Below, piece after piece: positions 44,375-56,167 of a DNA stretch of 64,000 nucleotides (position 1 is the stretch's first letter; each line of letters opens with the position of its first letter). Where the stretch lies: the NCBI RefSeq assembly GCF_002355155.1, contig NZ_AP017369.1, positions 806,001 through 870,000 on the forward strand, given 5' to 3'. Source of the DNA: Corynebacterium suranareeae (lineage in GTDB: Bacteria; Actinomycetota; Actinomycetes; Mycobacteriales; Mycobacteriaceae). The notes beneath the pieces are model-generated. The model was not told the DNA's origin, did not search any database, and saw only the letters and a list, made by a program, of their open reading frames with translations. The position numbers were made by a program, and so were the translations under genes.

Positions 44375-44559
44375 AGACGGAGAATCACAAACACATTTTG
44401 TGGACGCTCCACGGGCGGTCCACCAAAACCGTGACGCTCGTCTTGTGGATTCCCGGCCTTGGATGATGCTCATTGCACCTGGAAAATTGCCCCCGCGCGC
44501 TAAAGGGACCGCAACCACTCCACCAAAAAATGACCTCTGGCCTGCGGATTTCACACAAT

Positions 44560-44574
44560 TTACTAAAATAGTAA
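44560..44574. promoter_or_regulatory. Perfect dyad upstream of prpD2, candidate operator
   Basis: TTACTAAAATAGTAA is a perfect 6-bp inverted repeat around AAA, about 137 bp before the prpD2 start. The prpDBC2 operon is known to respond to an activator (PrpR) encoded elsewhere; whether this is its site is unknown. Confidence 0.35.
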
Positions 44575-44710
44575 GAAATAGCCACAACAATACACAATAT
44601 CTACAGTGACCGCGATCTCTTTTTTGGGCGTAGCGTGATGTGAAGCATAAGTAATGCATAGTCCTTGCATGGCCCTTGTACAAGCTTCCGAGAAGGAGTC
44701 ACATTCCAAC

Positions 44711-46225
44711 ATGATTACCCATGAAGTTCGCACTCGTCGTTCTGCAGAACCGTTCCCATATGAGGAGCACTTGGCTTACAAGATTGCTCGCGTTGCGGTT
44801 GATCCAGTGGAAGTTTCCGATGAAACCCAGGAAATGATCATCAACCGGATCATCGATAATGCGTCAGTTCAGGCAGCATCTGTGCTGCGTGGTCCAGTAA
44901 CATCTGCCCGTTCCATGGCGCAGGTTAGACCAGTGACTGACGGTCGAGGTGCTTCGGTATTTGGTTTGCCAGGACGTTACGCAGCTGAGTGGGCAGCGTT
45001 GGCCAATGGTACGGCTGTGCGTGAGCTAGATTTCCACGATACGTTTTTAGCTGCGGATTACTCCCACCCGGGTGATAATATTCCTCCGATTTTGGCGGCA
45101 GCACAGCAGGCTGGAAAAGGTGGAAAGGATCTGATCCGGGGTATCGCTACTGGATATGAGATTCAGGTGAATTTGGTGCGTGGTATTTGTTTGCATGAGC
45201 ACAAGATCGACCACGTGGCTCATCTTGGACCATCGGCAGCTGCTGGTATTGGAACGTTGCTTAATCTCGATGTGGATACCATCTACCAGGCAATTGGTCA
45301 GGCTTTGCACACCACGACGGCTACGAGGCAGTCGCGAAAAGGTGCGATTTCTTCATGGAAGGCTTTTGCTCCTGCCTTTGCTGGAAAGATGGCCATTGAG
45401 GCGGTTGATCGCGCAATGCGTGGTGAGGGGGCACCGGCACCAATCTGGGAAGGTGAAGACGGCGTGATCGCATGGCTGCTGTCTGGACCTGATCACATCT
45501 ACTCGGTTCCTCTGCCCGAGGAGGGTGAGGCCAAGCGCGGAATTTTGGATACCTATACAAAGGAACACTCTGCGGAATACCAGTCACAGGCACCGATTGA
45601 TTTGGCGCGCAGCATGGGGGAGAAGCTGGCAGAACAAGGTCTGGATCTGCGCGATGTTGAATCCATTGTGCTGCACACCTCCCACCACACTCACTATGTC
45701 ATTGGTACGGGATCGAACGATCCGGAGAAGTTCGATCCAGACGCAACGCGTGAAACACTCGATCACTCCATCATGTACATTTTCGCCGTCGCCCTGGAAG
45801 ATCGTGCGTGGCATCACGAGCGTTCTTATGCTCCAGAGCGTGCCCACCGCCCACAGACCATCGAGTTGTGGAACAAGATTTCCACGGTGGAGGATCCTGA
45901 GTGGACTAGGCGCTATCACTCTACTGATCCTGCAGAAAAGGCATTTGGAGCGCGTGCAGTGATCACGTTCAAGGATGGAACCGTGGTGGAAGATGAGCTT
46001 GCTGTTGCTGATGCACATCCACTTGGAGCACGGCCTTTTGCGCGGGAGCAGTACATCGAAAAATTCCGCACTCTCGCCGAAGGTGTTGTTTCTGACAAGG
46101 AGCAGGAGCGTTTCTTGGATGCAGTACAACGCACACATGAGCTTGAGGATCTTTCAGAGCTCAACATTGAAATCGATGCTGATGTTTTGGCAAAGGCTCC
46201 TAAGATTTCGGAAGGACTGTTCTGA
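44711..46225 (+). CDS. prpD2: 2-methylcitrate dehydratase PrpD2
   Basis: A 504-residue MmgE/PrpD-family enzyme that dehydrates 2-methylcitrate in propionate catabolism. Typical segments are [21 protein letters not shown] near residue 105 and [18 protein letters not shown] near 165. The ATG at 44711 has AAGGAG upstream at 12 bases; the frame upstream to 44654 is not supported. Its stop overlaps the prpB2 start (TGATG). Confidence 0.96.
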   Translation: MITHEVRTRRSAEPFPYEEHLAYKIARVAVDPVEVSDETQEMIINRIIDNASVQAASVLRGPVTSARSMAQVRPVTDGRGASVFGLPGRYAAEWAALANGTAVRELDFHDTFLAADYSHPGDNIPPILAAAQQAGKGGKDLIRGIATGYEIQVNLVRGICLHEHKIDHVAHLGPSAAAGIGTLLNLDVDTIYQAIGQALHTTTATRQSRKGAISSWKAFAPAFAGKMAIEAVDRAMRGEGAPAPIWEGEDGVIAWLLSGPDHIYSVPLPEEGEAKRGILDTYTKEHSAEYQSQAPIDLARSMGEKLAEQGLDLRDVESIVLHTSHHTHYVIGTGSNDPEKFDPDATRETLDHSIMYIFAVALEDRAWHHERSYAPERAHRPQTIELWNKISTVEDPEWTRRYHSTDPAEKAFGARAVITFKDGTVVEDELAVADAHPLGARPFAREQYIEKFRTLAEGVVSDKEQERFLDAVQRTHELEDLSELNIEIDADVLAKAPKISEGLF

Positions 46226-47148
46226 TGGCGGGATTGTTTTCCTCTGCTGTTGCACCAACGGAGCGTCGAAAAGCTTTAAGGGCGGCACTTGCTGCACCTG
46301 AAATTGCCCGCATGCCTGGTGCGTTTTCCCCGCTCGCTGCCCGCGCAATCCAGGAAGCTGGATTTGAAGGCGTGTACGTCTCCGGCGCCGTCGTAGCCGC
46401 TGACCTGGCGCTACCCGATATCGGGCTGACCACATTGACCGAAGTGGCCGGCCGATCCAAGCAAATTGCGCGGGTCACGGACTTGCCTGTGCTTGTCGAC
46501 GCCGACACCGGCTTCGGCGAACCCATGTCCGCCGCGCGCACCGTCGCAGAACTCGAAGACGCAGGCGTTGCCGGATGCCACCTTGAAGACCAAGTCAACC
46601 CGAAACGCTGCGGGCATTTGGACGGCAAAGAAGTGGTGAGCACCGACATCATGATCCGGCGTATCACCGCAGCCGTCAATGAACGCCGCGATGAGCAGTT
46701 TGTCATCTGCGCGCGCACCGACGCCGCGGGAGTGGAAGGCATTGACTCCGCCATCGAGCGCGCCAAAGCCTATGCGGATGCGGGCGCCGACATGATTTTC
46801 ACCGAAGCGCTCTACACCCCGGCAGATTTTGAAAAATTCCGCGCAGCAGTAGACATCCCACTGCTGGCCAATATGACAGAGTTTGGCAAAACCGAACTTT
46901 TACCAGCACAGCTTCTAGAAGATATTGGCTACAACGCAGTGATCTATCCCGTGACTTTGCTGCGGATTGCGATGGGCCAAGTGGAACAAGCACTGTCCGA
47001 TATCGCAAACACTGGAACCCAAACTGACTGGGTAGACCGAATGCAACACCGCTCCCGCCTGTATGAGCTGCTGCGCTACAACGAATACAACGCCTTTGAC
47101 CAGGAAGTATTCACCTATTCCGCCGACAACTACAAACCCACCTTCTAG
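46225..47148 (+). CDS. prpB2: 2-methylisocitrate lyase PrpB2
   Basis: A 307-residue member of the isocitrate lyase/PEP mutase superfamily, cleaving 2-methylisocitrate to pyruvate and succinate. The catalytic Cys129 lies in the KRCGH motif (127-131). VDADTGFGEP and the later ARTDA segment form the metal and substrate site. It is translationally coupled to prpD2. Confidence 0.96.
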   Translation: MAGLFSSAVAPTERRKALRAALAAPEIARMPGAFSPLAARAIQEAGFEGVYVSGAVVAADLALPDIGLTTLTEVAGRSKQIARVTDLPVLVDADTGFGEPMSAARTVAELEDAGVAGCHLEDQVNPKRCGHLDGKEVVSTDIMIRRITAAVNERRDEQFVICARTDAAGVEGIDSAIERAKAYADAGADMIFTEALYTPADFEKFRAAVDIPLLANMTEFGKTELLPAQLLEDIGYNAVIYPVTLLRIAMGQVEQALSDIANTGTQTDWVDRMQHRSRLYELLRYNEYNAFDQEVFTYSADNYKPTF

Positions 47149-47177
47149 CCCACACCATTTTTAAGGAGTGAATTACC

Positions 47178-48329
47178 ATGTCACACACCCAAAACGTAGA
47201 AGTTCGCAAAGGACTCTACGGTGTCATCGCCGATTACACTGCCGTATCCAAGGTCATGCCAGAAACCAATTCATTAACCTACCGTGGCTACGCGGTGGAA
47301 GATCTGGTGGAAAACTGCAGCTTCGAGGAAGTCTTCTACCTGCTGTGGAACGGTGAGCTTCCCACTGCAGAGCAGCTTGCAGAATTCAACGAGCGCGGCC
47401 GATCCTACCGCAGCTTGGATGCCGGATTGATCTCACTTATTCACTCCTTGCCTAAAGAAGCGCACCCCATGGATGTCATGCGCACCGCCGTTTCCTACAT
47501 GGGTACTAAGGATTCTGAGTACTTCACCACCGATGCTGATCATATCCGCAGGGTAGGACACAACCTGTTGGCGCAGCTGCCGATGGTCCTGGCCATGGAC
47601 ATTCGTCGCCGCAAAGGCCTTGATATCATCGCACCTGATTCGAGTAAATCGGTCGCCGAAAACCTGTTGTCCATGGTGTTTGGTACCGGCCCGGACTCAC
47701 CTGCATCCAACCCAGAGGATGTGCGCGACTTCGAGAAATCTCTGATCCTCTACGCCGAGCACTCCTTCAATGCTTCCACCTTTACCTCCCGCGTGATCAC
47801 CTCCACCAAATCGGATGTGTATTCCGCCATCACCGGCGCGATCGGTGCGCTCAAGGGTCCGCTGCACGGTGGCGCGAACGAGTTCGTCATGCACACCATG
47901 CTGGAAATCGACGACCCAGATAAGGCCGCCGACTGGATCAACAATGCCTTAGACAACAAGAACGTGGTCATGGGCTTTGGCCACCGCGTGTACAAGCGCG
48001 GCGATTCCCGCGTGCCATCCATGGAGAAATCTTTCCGAGAACTAGCTGCTCGCCACGACGGCGAGAAGTGGGTTGCCATGTATGAAAACATGCGCGACGC
48101 CATGGATGCGCGCACCGGCATTAAGCCAAACCTCGATTTCCCAGCAGGCCCTGCCTACCACCTGCTTGGTTTCCCGGTCGATTTCTTTACCCCGCTGTTC
48201 GTCATCGCCCGCGTCGCTGGTTGGACCGCGCACATCGTGGAACAGTTTGAAAACAACTCGCTTATCCGCCCGCTGTCCGAGTACAACGGCGAGGAGCAGC
48301 GCCAAGTGGCGCCGATTGAAAAGCGTTAA
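47178..48329 (+). CDS. prpC2: 2-methylcitrate synthase PrpC2
   Basis: A 383-residue citrate synthase family enzyme that condenses propionyl-CoA with oxaloacetate. Catalytic residues: His230 in LHGGANE, His269 in GFGHRVYK, and an Asp in NLDFPAGPAYH near residue 317. The short type II-like length and position after prpDB identify the methylcitrate form. Good ribosome-binding site AAGGAG before the ATG at 47178. The last bases overlap the convergent dehydrogenase gene by 4 bp. Confidence 0.96.
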   Translation: MSHTQNVEVRKGLYGVIADYTAVSKVMPETNSLTYRGYAVEDLVENCSFEEVFYLLWNGELPTAEQLAEFNERGRSYRSLDAGLISLIHSLPKEAHPMDVMRTAVSYMGTKDSEYFTTDADHIRRVGHNLLAQLPMVLAMDIRRRKGLDIIAPDSSKSVAENLLSMVFGTGPDSPASNPEDVRDFEKSLILYAEHSFNASTFTSRVITSTKSDVYSAITGAIGALKGPLHGGANEFVMHTMLEIDDPDKAADWINNALDNKNVVMGFGHRVYKRGDSRVPSMEKSFRELAARHDGEKWVAMYENMRDAMDARTGIKPNLDFPAGPAYHLLGFPVDFFTPLFVIARVAGWTAHIVEQFENNSLIRPLSEYNGEEQRQVAPIEKR

Positions 48330-49393
48330 AAGATTTTTGCTTTTCGACGCCCCGACCCACCCGTTTCGATAGCTAGCTCTTGAAGTTCCACCCAGGTTTT
48401 TCTAGGCAGTGAGATACCGTGCGCAGAGTTTTTACGATGCGCACGGTCTTCTAATTCACCGGGGTAAAAAATCTCCTCGGTGTTGTGTGCTTTTGGAGTG
48501 GTTTTTACTTGCCTAACCAATGCGCTTAGTGCTTCATCGAAATCACCTGGATCACGAAACGCTGCAACATCCAAAGCAATGAATAAGTGGCCAACGCCAC
48601 CAGGGGGAGTGGGCTCATAAGGTCCATGAACCTTTGTGCTGTGCTGTGAACCGGTGAGAACTCCAGACAACACATCCATCATGAAGCTGATCGCATAACC
48701 TTTATGACCCGCCATGGGAAGGATGACACCATTGATTGCCTCTGAAGGATCAGTGGTGGCAGCACCCTCACTTGTAATTGCCCACGTTTCGGGGATCGGC
48801 ATATTCTGCTGACGTGCCTGATAGATCTTTCCACGAGCAACAGCTGTATTAGCTATATCGACCACCGCCGCAGAATCACCAAAAGGTGCCGCAATGGACC
48901 ACGGATTAGTACCAATGCGTTTTTCTTTACCACCCCATGGAGCTAGCGCAGGAGAGGCATTGGTGGTGAGGATTGAAACACAGCCTTGTTCTGCAGCTTT
49001 GCGGGTGTAATACATTGCAGTTCCGAAATGATTGGAATTTCGTACTGACACCGCACCGATACCGAACATCATTGCTCTGGTTACTGCTTCTTTACGAGCA
49101 TGATCAGCAAGCACTTGTCCGATACCGTCGTGTCCATCTAAGACCAGTACAGCACCCAAATTGTTAAGAACCTCCACATGTGAATGAGTGGTCATTGCAC
49201 CACTTTGGAGCCTGCGCACATACCAAGGAAGCCGAAGTACTCCATGGGAGGGGTGTCCCCACAAATCTGCCTGTACCAAACTATCTGCAACAAGCAAGGC
49301 GTCTGCTGCTGGAACGTCAACTTCGGTGAGAATCTTTGTGCAGAGTTCGATTAGTTGTTGCGCGTCGATCGTGACTGTGTGATTGTCAGGCAT
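48326..49393 (-). CDS. Malate/L-lactate dehydrogenase family (Ldh2-type) oxidoreductase
   Basis: A 355-residue NAD(P)-dependent enzyme of the Ldh2/YbiC/ureidoglycolate-dehydrogenase family, not related to classical MDH/LDH. Conserved segments are HPSHGVLRLP (48-57), RNSNHFGTAMYY (118-129) and PMAGHKGYA further on. The exact 2-hydroxy acid is not deducible. The ATG at 49393 has GAGGA five bases upstream. A perfect palindrome lies 19 bp before it and a GntR gene is directly upstream, which suggests local control. Confidence 0.87.
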   Translation of the reverse strand: MPDNHTVTIDAQQLIELCTKILTEVDVPAADALLVADSLVQADLWGHPSHGVLRLPWYVRRLQSGAMTTHSHVEVLNNLGAVLVLDGHDGIGQVLADHARKEAVTRAMMFGIGAVSVRNSNHFGTAMYYTRKAAEQGCVSILTTNASPALAPWGGKEKRIGTNPWSIAAPFGDSAAVVDIANTAVARGKIYQARQQNMPIPETWAITSEGAATTDPSEAINGVILPMAGHKGYAISFMMDVLSGVLTGSQHSTKVHGPYEPTPPGGVGHLFIALDVAAFRDPGDFDEALSALVRQVKTTPKAHNTEEIFYPGELEDRAHRKNSAHGISLPRKTWVELQELAIETGGSGRRKAKIF

Positions 49394-49411
49394 CAATTCC
49401 TCAATTCATTC

Positions 49412-49435
49412 TTGGTATACCGAAATGTATACCAA
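49412..49435. promoter_or_regulatory. GntR-type operator of the dehydrogenase gene
   Basis: Perfect 9-bp arms TTGGTATAC and GTATACCAA around a 6-bp spacer. The GTATAC core suits a FadR/VanR-subfamily GntR regulator, and a GntR gene ends 40 bp away. Confidence 0.75.
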
Positions 49436-49474
49436 TCCTAGGTGTGAGTGCAAGATGCGGCTACTTCATTTGCC

Positions 49475-50197
49475 TTAAGGCCTGAAGTCTATATTTTGTG
49501 TGCTGGCAGAATCTGCATTAACCAGCGCATTCAAAATGCTTTTTTCCACATGAATAAGATGCTGCCTGCATGCAGTACCCGCCGACCTTAAATCTCCCGA
49601 GGTTATCGCCTCACACATATCAATATGCTCTTGAACCGATTGGTGCAGACGCACATGATCGGAATGAGCAATGATCCGAAGCCTCGTGGTGTGCGGTTTA
49701 AGACCTAAGAGGCTGCGCTTTAGAAACTGATTGTGCGTATAAGTGGCAACAAGTTCATCAAATTTACTGGTTAACGCTCTAAATTTGGCCAAGAACTCGG
49801 TATCTTCTAAAGCGTTCTCGATGTCCCGAAAATCTTCAGCCAACGTCGAAAAATAGCCAAAGATGCGGGATGATTTTCCTGCCTGAATCGCGATCTCTTC
49901 AAGCGCTGCGACCTCAACGATTCGACGAAACTCAAACAGATCCTTAATATCGCGAAGCGACAATGGCGACACCATGGGCGCTTGTCGAGGTTCCAAAATG
50001 ATCAACTCATCAGCAGCTAACCTGCGGAGAGCATCCCTAACAGGCGTTCTTGACGCTCCAGTGTGTTCAACCAGCCAAACTTCTGACATGCGCTGACCCG
50101 GCTTCAGGCTTCCATCTTCGATTTCACTGCGAATCTGTGTGTATACCTGATCGGCTTTTCTTGTAGCAGGGGAGGCCGGAACATCTTTTTGAACCAT
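49475..50197 (-). CDS. GntR-family (FadR/VanR type) transcriptional regulator
   Basis: A 240-residue regulator. The N-terminal winged helix (residues about 15-80) contains DGSLKPGQRMSEVWLVEHTGASRTPVRDALRRLA. The C-terminal all-helical FCD domain has the usual metal-binding Asp/His residues, ending with HIDMCEAITSGDLRSAGTACRQHL. The ligand is probably a small organic acid. The ATG at 50197 is used; a GTG at 50203 is possible. It is directly upstream of the dehydrogenase, with the palindromic operator in between. Confidence 0.9.
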   Translation of the reverse strand: MVQKDVPASPATRKADQVYTQIRSEIEDGSLKPGQRMSEVWLVEHTGASRTPVRDALRRLAADELIILEPRQAPMVSPLSLRDIKDLFEFRRIVEVAALEEIAIQAGKSSRIFGYFSTLAEDFRDIENALEDTEFLAKFRALTSKFDELVATYTHNQFLKRSLLGLKPHTTRLRIIAHSDHVRLHQSVQEHIDMCEAITSGDLRSAGTACRQHLIHVEKSILNALVNADSASTQNIDFRP

Positions 50198-50340
50198 GCC
50201 CACACTTTAGTACACCGATATTTAGTCACTTGGGGATACTGTGTGCAGGGTGTCGAGGCACGGGAAGGGGCGTCGATAAGCAATCTTTGCTTGTCTTGCT
50301 TGAGCCTTAAAGTCCGGGCCTAGGCCGAGGCGGAAAGTGG

Positions 50341-51045
50341 CTACTGGCTGTGCTTAGATGTTTTCCTTGAGTTACTCCACGCCCTGATCGCAAGGACAAT
50401 TACTGCCAAGGCGATGGCGCCCCCGAGCAGAATGTATTGCAGGGGGATGGGGCGGGCGTCATCGATGGCATCGACGCAGTTTTGGAAATCCTCTTTTAGA
50501 GCGGTTTGCGATTCGTTGTAATCTGGGGCGCGATCGGCGAACACTTCGGCTCGGATTTCTGCGGTGCGGGTGCCGGTGGTGGCTGCTTGTTGCAGTTGGG
50601 TGAGCACGCCACTTGCTGGATCGTCGGAAAATCCGTTGATTATGTCGACTGCTTCGTCGTAAGTGTATTCAGTTTTGAAGCTTTGTTCCGCGTTGGGATC
50701 AGCCAGGGTTGGATCATTAGGAAGCAACATGGCTAGGCCTTCGCCGGACCCGATGTTGTCCAGGCGTACTTGTAGCTCAGCCGCTGTTGGCGCATCAGCG
50801 TCTTGGGCGATGTAGCTCTCAATTGCTGCCTTGAGGCCAGGGTCTAGGGTGTCTAGTTCGTCGAGTCGTTGTTCGCGCACCGTGTCTTCGAGGGAATTCC
50901 AAAATGAAACCACGGCGGAGTTTTCGGTGTTGTTGGCAACGCACATCTCCCTTTCGGTATCAGCACTTAGTGTGGCGGCTGAAGCAGTAGGAATACTTAA
51001 AGCAGCAGTGATGAAAAGTGCGGGGAGGACTCGAGAATAGCGCAT
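50341..51045 (-). CDS. Secreted protein with C-terminal membrane anchor
   Basis: The product has 234 residues from the ATG at 51045, where a good signal peptide begins (cleavage after ASA near residue 23). The mature part is acidic and helical, rich in Ala, Asp and Glu, with two Cys residues. A C-terminal helix (about 205-225) and a basic tail would anchor it in the membrane. I do not recognise a family. The open frame to 51102 would add a non-signal-like leader. It is insulated from icd by a terminator. Confidence 0.78.
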   Translation of the reverse strand: MRYSRVLPALFITAALSIPTASAATLSADTEREMCVANNTENSAVVSFWNSLEDTVREQRLDELDTLDPGLKAAIESYIAQDADAPTAAELQVRLDNIGSGEGLAMLLPNDPTLADPNAEQSFKTEYTYDEAVDIINGFSDDPASGVLTQLQQAATTGTRTAEIRAEVFADRAPDYNESQTALKEDFQNCVDAIDDARPIPLQYILLGGAIALAVIVLAIRAWSNSRKTSKHSQ

Positions 51046-51074
51046 GTGCCTATTATGGCAAGGAAAATAACAAA

Positions 51075-51108
51075 AGCGCTGTGCTTCCATGTGAGGAAGC
51101 ACAGCGCT
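51075..51108 (-). terminator. Intrinsic terminator of icd
   Basis: A perfect 14-bp stem (AGCGCTGTGCTTCC with GGAAGCACAGCGCT) and 6-nt loop begin 14 bp after the icd stop. A T-rich run (TTTTGTTATTTTCC) follows on the minus strand. Confidence 0.9.
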
Positions 51109-51121
51109 AATTGTGAAGATG

Positions 51122-53371
<2,250 letters not shown>

Positions 53372-53421
53372 CTACCTAGAATACAGTGTTATAGCAATTG
53401 CTGGTGCCTTCGGTGGCAGTT

Positions 53422-54321
53422 TCAGCCCCGCATGGCAACACCATGTTTCCAATACCCCATGAATGCCACCTGGGAACGATCAAGGCCCTTCTCCTTGACC
53501 AATGAGCGACGGATGCTTGTGACAACGCCACTTTCACCAGCAATCCAGTAGTAATCACCTGAGCGCGGGTTAGATTCTGTGATTTTTTCGCCGGTGGCAG
53601 AGTACACAGGGGTCTCCCACACCAAGTCATCTTCGGTGGCAGCTGCTGCTTCAGTTTCTTCGTGGTGCAGTGCCATGGCTTCCATTAGCGCCTCACCGTG
53701 TTTCCGGCCGTTGCGGGGAAGCCATTTGACCTCGATGGAGGAGGGGCCAAAAATATCCAAGGCATCTTCATCGGTGGGGATTTCAATCATCGCAGTGCCT
53801 GGAATATCAGAATCGACTAGATCTTCTAGGATGCGTGCGATGGCTGGAGCTGCGGTTTCATCACCAGCAAGAATGACTTTGGTGGCGGCACCTGGATCAA
53901 ACTCGATGCCACCCATGAACTCAGCATCTAGACGCGGTGCCACAATGAGGATTTCATCGCCGGCTTGAGCCTGAGCTGCCCACGTTGAGGCTGGCCCGGT
54001 GAGACCCGGCGCGATGTGAAGGACGAAGTCAACTGTCATGCGGGTAGCTTCTTCGGTGCGCTCTAGGGATCTAATGGAGTAGGTGCGCATGACGCCGCGG
54101 GAATCTTCAGGGAGTTTGGCCCATTCTTCGTACCACACTCCGTTTTCAGGAAATGTGGGGAGTGGTTGGCCTGGGTTGGGGAAGATTAGTTTGATGCGCT
54201 GATCATAAAGAGGAGAATTGCTGCCCACGACCTTCATTTCTGGGCCGGTGAATACAACTCGGATGAAGTTGGGGCTGATCTGTGTAGCAGATTCAACGAT
54301 GGCGGTTACTGGTGCGGGCAT
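53422..54321 (-). CDS. Siderophore-interacting protein (ferric-siderophore reductase)
   Basis: A 299-residue SIP-family flavoprotein. The FAD-binding segment RTYSIRS lies near residue 83, the region of the NAD(P)-like domain near residue 137-150 (LIVAPRLDAEF, then KVILAGDETAAPAI), and WIAGESGVVTSIRRSLVKE close to the C-terminus. It reduces imported ferric siderophores in the cytosol to release iron. I start at the ATG at 54321 with TAGGAG upstream; the longer frame is antisense-like. It is the last gene of the DtxR-controlled uptake operon. Confidence 0.93.
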   Translation of the reverse strand: MPAPVTAIVESATQISPNFIRVVFTGPEMKVVGSNSPLYDQRIKLIFPNPGQPLPTFPENGVWYEEWAKLPEDSRGVMRTYSIRSLERTEEATRMTVDFVLHIAPGLTGPASTWAAQAQAGDEILIVAPRLDAEFMGGIEFDPGAATKVILAGDETAAPAIARILEDLVDSDIPGTAMIEIPTDEDALDIFGPSSIEVKWLPRNGRKHGEALMEAMALHHEETEAAAATEDDLVWETPVYSATGEKITESNPRSGDYYWIAGESGVVTSIRRSLVKEKGLDRSQVAFMGYWKHGVAMRG

Positions 54322-54335
54322 AGCGTTTCTCCTAG

Positions 54336-55142
54336 TTAAGGTGTGGTTATGTGGTGTCGTCCCATGGGCATGACCAAAGGTGCGCCAGAGACGGGGTCGG
54401 GGATGATGCGTGCTTTGGTGTGGAACACGTCGCTCATCATGGTTTCTGTAATAACTTCTGCGGGGTTGCCCTGGGAATAGATTTCTCCGCCATTCATGGC
54501 CACGAGATGGTCGGAATAGCGGGCGGCTAGACCTAGTTCGTGCAGCACCATGACGATGGTGGTGCCGTGGTTGCGGTTGAGATCGGTTAAAAGATCCAAA
54601 ACCTCGAGTTGGTTGGCGATGTCGAGGTAGGTGGTGGGTTCGTCGAGAAGCAAAATATCTGTTTCTTGGGCAAGCGCCATGGCGATCCACACGCGTTGGC
54701 GTTGGCCGCCGGAAAGTTCATCGATGGAGCGTTCTGCAAGCTCGGTGGTGTTTGTTCTTTCCAAAGATTGTGCAACTACTTCATAGTCGCGTGCAGACCA
54801 CCGGCCCATTAGTCCTTGGTGGGGGTGGCGTCCACGACCGACCAGGTCGGCGACAACGATGCCTTCAGGTGCAGTTGGGGATTGTGGCAACAGGCCCAAC
54901 ATGCGGGCTAGTTCTTTGCCGGGCAGTGAGTGAAGGGGGGTGGCGTCGATAAGCGCTTGCCCGGCGCTGGGTTTAAGGAGGCGCGCAAGGGCGCGCAGCA
55001 ACGTCGACTTGCCGCATCCGTTGGGGCCCACGATGGAGGTGATTTTGCCGGGAACAATGTCGAGGCTGAGCGAATCAATGATGGTGCGATCGCCGTAGGA
55101 CAGCGAAATGCTGTCGGTGGAAAGCTGATGGTTGGTGGTCAC
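54336..55142 (-). CDS. Iron-siderophore ABC transporter ATPase
   Basis: A 268-residue FecE/FepC-type ATPase. Walker A GPNGCGKST, signature LSGGQRQR, Walker B ILLLDEPTTYLD. The GTG start at 55142 overlaps the permease stop (GTGA) and has GGGAG nine bases upstream; the open frame beyond it lies in the permease gene. It powers the two permeases encoded just upstream. Confidence 0.94.
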   Translation of the reverse strand: MTTNHQLSTDSISLSYGDRTIIDSLSLDIVPGKITSIVGPNGCGKSTLLRALARLLKPSAGQALIDATPLHSLPGKELARMLGLLPQSPTAPEGIVVADLVGRGRHPHQGLMGRWSARDYEVVAQSLERTNTTELAERSIDELSGGQRQRVWIAMALAQETDILLLDEPTTYLDIANQLEVLDLLTDLNRNHGTTIVMVLHELGLAARYSDHLVAMNGGEIYSQGNPAEVITETMMSDVFHTKARIIPDPVSGAPLVMPMGRHHITTP

Positions 55143-56167
55143 AGGGTTACTCCCGCGCGATTGGAACGAACAAGCAAATAGATCAAAAATGGTGCGCCGA
55201 ACGCGCCGGTGACAACGCCGACGGGGTAGCGGGTGCCCAGGAAGTATTGGCCAATAAGGTCTGCGATCAGCACAATCAACCCGCCGATTAGAGCGGATGG
55301 GATGATAAGGGATCCGCCAGAACCTAAAATCCGGGCTGCAATGGGGCCGGACACAAACGCCACAAAAGAAATCGGGCCGCACGCAGCCGTGGCCACAGCA
55401 ATCAGCGCGACTGCCGCGATAATGGCAATGATGCGCGTGCGATTTGTTGCCACACCTAAGCTGACGGCTGAATCATTACCCAAACGCATTAAATCCATGT
55501 TGCGCGCATTGGCAATCAGCAGCGGAATCAACACAGCCGCGGTGATAATCAACGGCATGGCACGATCCCACGTGGCACCATTCAGCGAACCAGTCAACCA
55601 GCGAGTCGCAGTTGGCAAATCCCAAGAATCAGCCTTAGACAGCGAATAGGACACCAAAGAATTCAGCATCGCAGCAATACCAATACCCGTTAAAATCAAG
55701 CGGGTAGCGGAAAAACCACCACGGTAGGCCACTAAATAAATCACCAATGCCACAGACAACGCAGCAACCAGCGCAACCGCTGAAACCGCCGACTGCGACA
55801 TGCCGAAAAACACAATGCAAATCACACCAGCAGCCGAAGCGCCAGAAGAAATACCGATAATATCTGGCGACGCCAATTGATTACGCAGCAACGTCTGAAA
55901 AATCACACCCGCTGCGCCGAAAGCCAAGCCGGCCGTCAGCCCCATCACAGCCCGCGGCAAACGCAACACACCCACGGAATAACTCGCGCCGGGAACCTGC
56001 TGCCCAGACAACACCTGAATCACCTGAGCAGGGCCATAAAACACTTCACCCCACATCAAAGAAAAAGCAAAAACACCAAGCGTTACGACGCCCAATGCCG
56101 CAATAATCAGCCACCTGCGGGAGTTGCGCGATGCGCGCTGGCGCTTGAGTTGATGGCTAAGACTCAT
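55139..56167 (-). CDS. Iron-siderophore ABC transporter permease, second subunit
   Basis: A 342-residue FecCD-family permease with about ten helices. Family segments are LRLPRAVMGLTAGLAFGAAGVIFQ and GPISFVAFVSGPIAARILG. The ATG at 56167 overlaps the stop of the preceding permease (ATGA), and the preceding frame to 56200 is not used. It forms a heterodimer with the preceding permease. Confidence 0.94.
   Translation of the reverse strand: MSLSHQLKRQRASRNSRRWLIIAALGVVTLGVFAFSLMWGEVFYGPAQVIQVLSGQQVPGASYSVGVLRLPRAVMGLTAGLAFGAAGVIFQTLLRNQLASPDIIGISSGASAAGVICIVFFGMSQSAVSAVALVAALSVALVIYLVAYRGGFSATRLILTGIGIAAMLNSLVSYSLSKADSWDLPTATRWLTGSLNGATWDRAMPLIITAAVLIPLLIANARNMDLMRLGNDSAVSLGVATNRTRIIAIIAAVALIAVATAACGPISFVAFVSGPIAARILGSGGSLIIPSALIGGLIVLIADLIGQYFLGTRYPVGVVTGAFGAPFLIYLLVRSNRAGVTL

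Larger units (their letters stand above)
44221..44710. other. Gene-free region before prpD2
   Basis: This 490-bp stretch contains the cstA terminator, one dispersed palindromic element and the prpD2 promoter region. Between 44380 and 44545 I see nothing recognisable; short open frames there run through the repeat and look non-coding. Confidence 0.5.

Noticed and set aside
44294..44683. Minus-strand open frame of 129 codons before prpD2
   Set aside because: It runs through the dispersed palindromic element and the prpD2 promoter. The VHKTTR peptide appears on both strands only because the DNA is a repeat.
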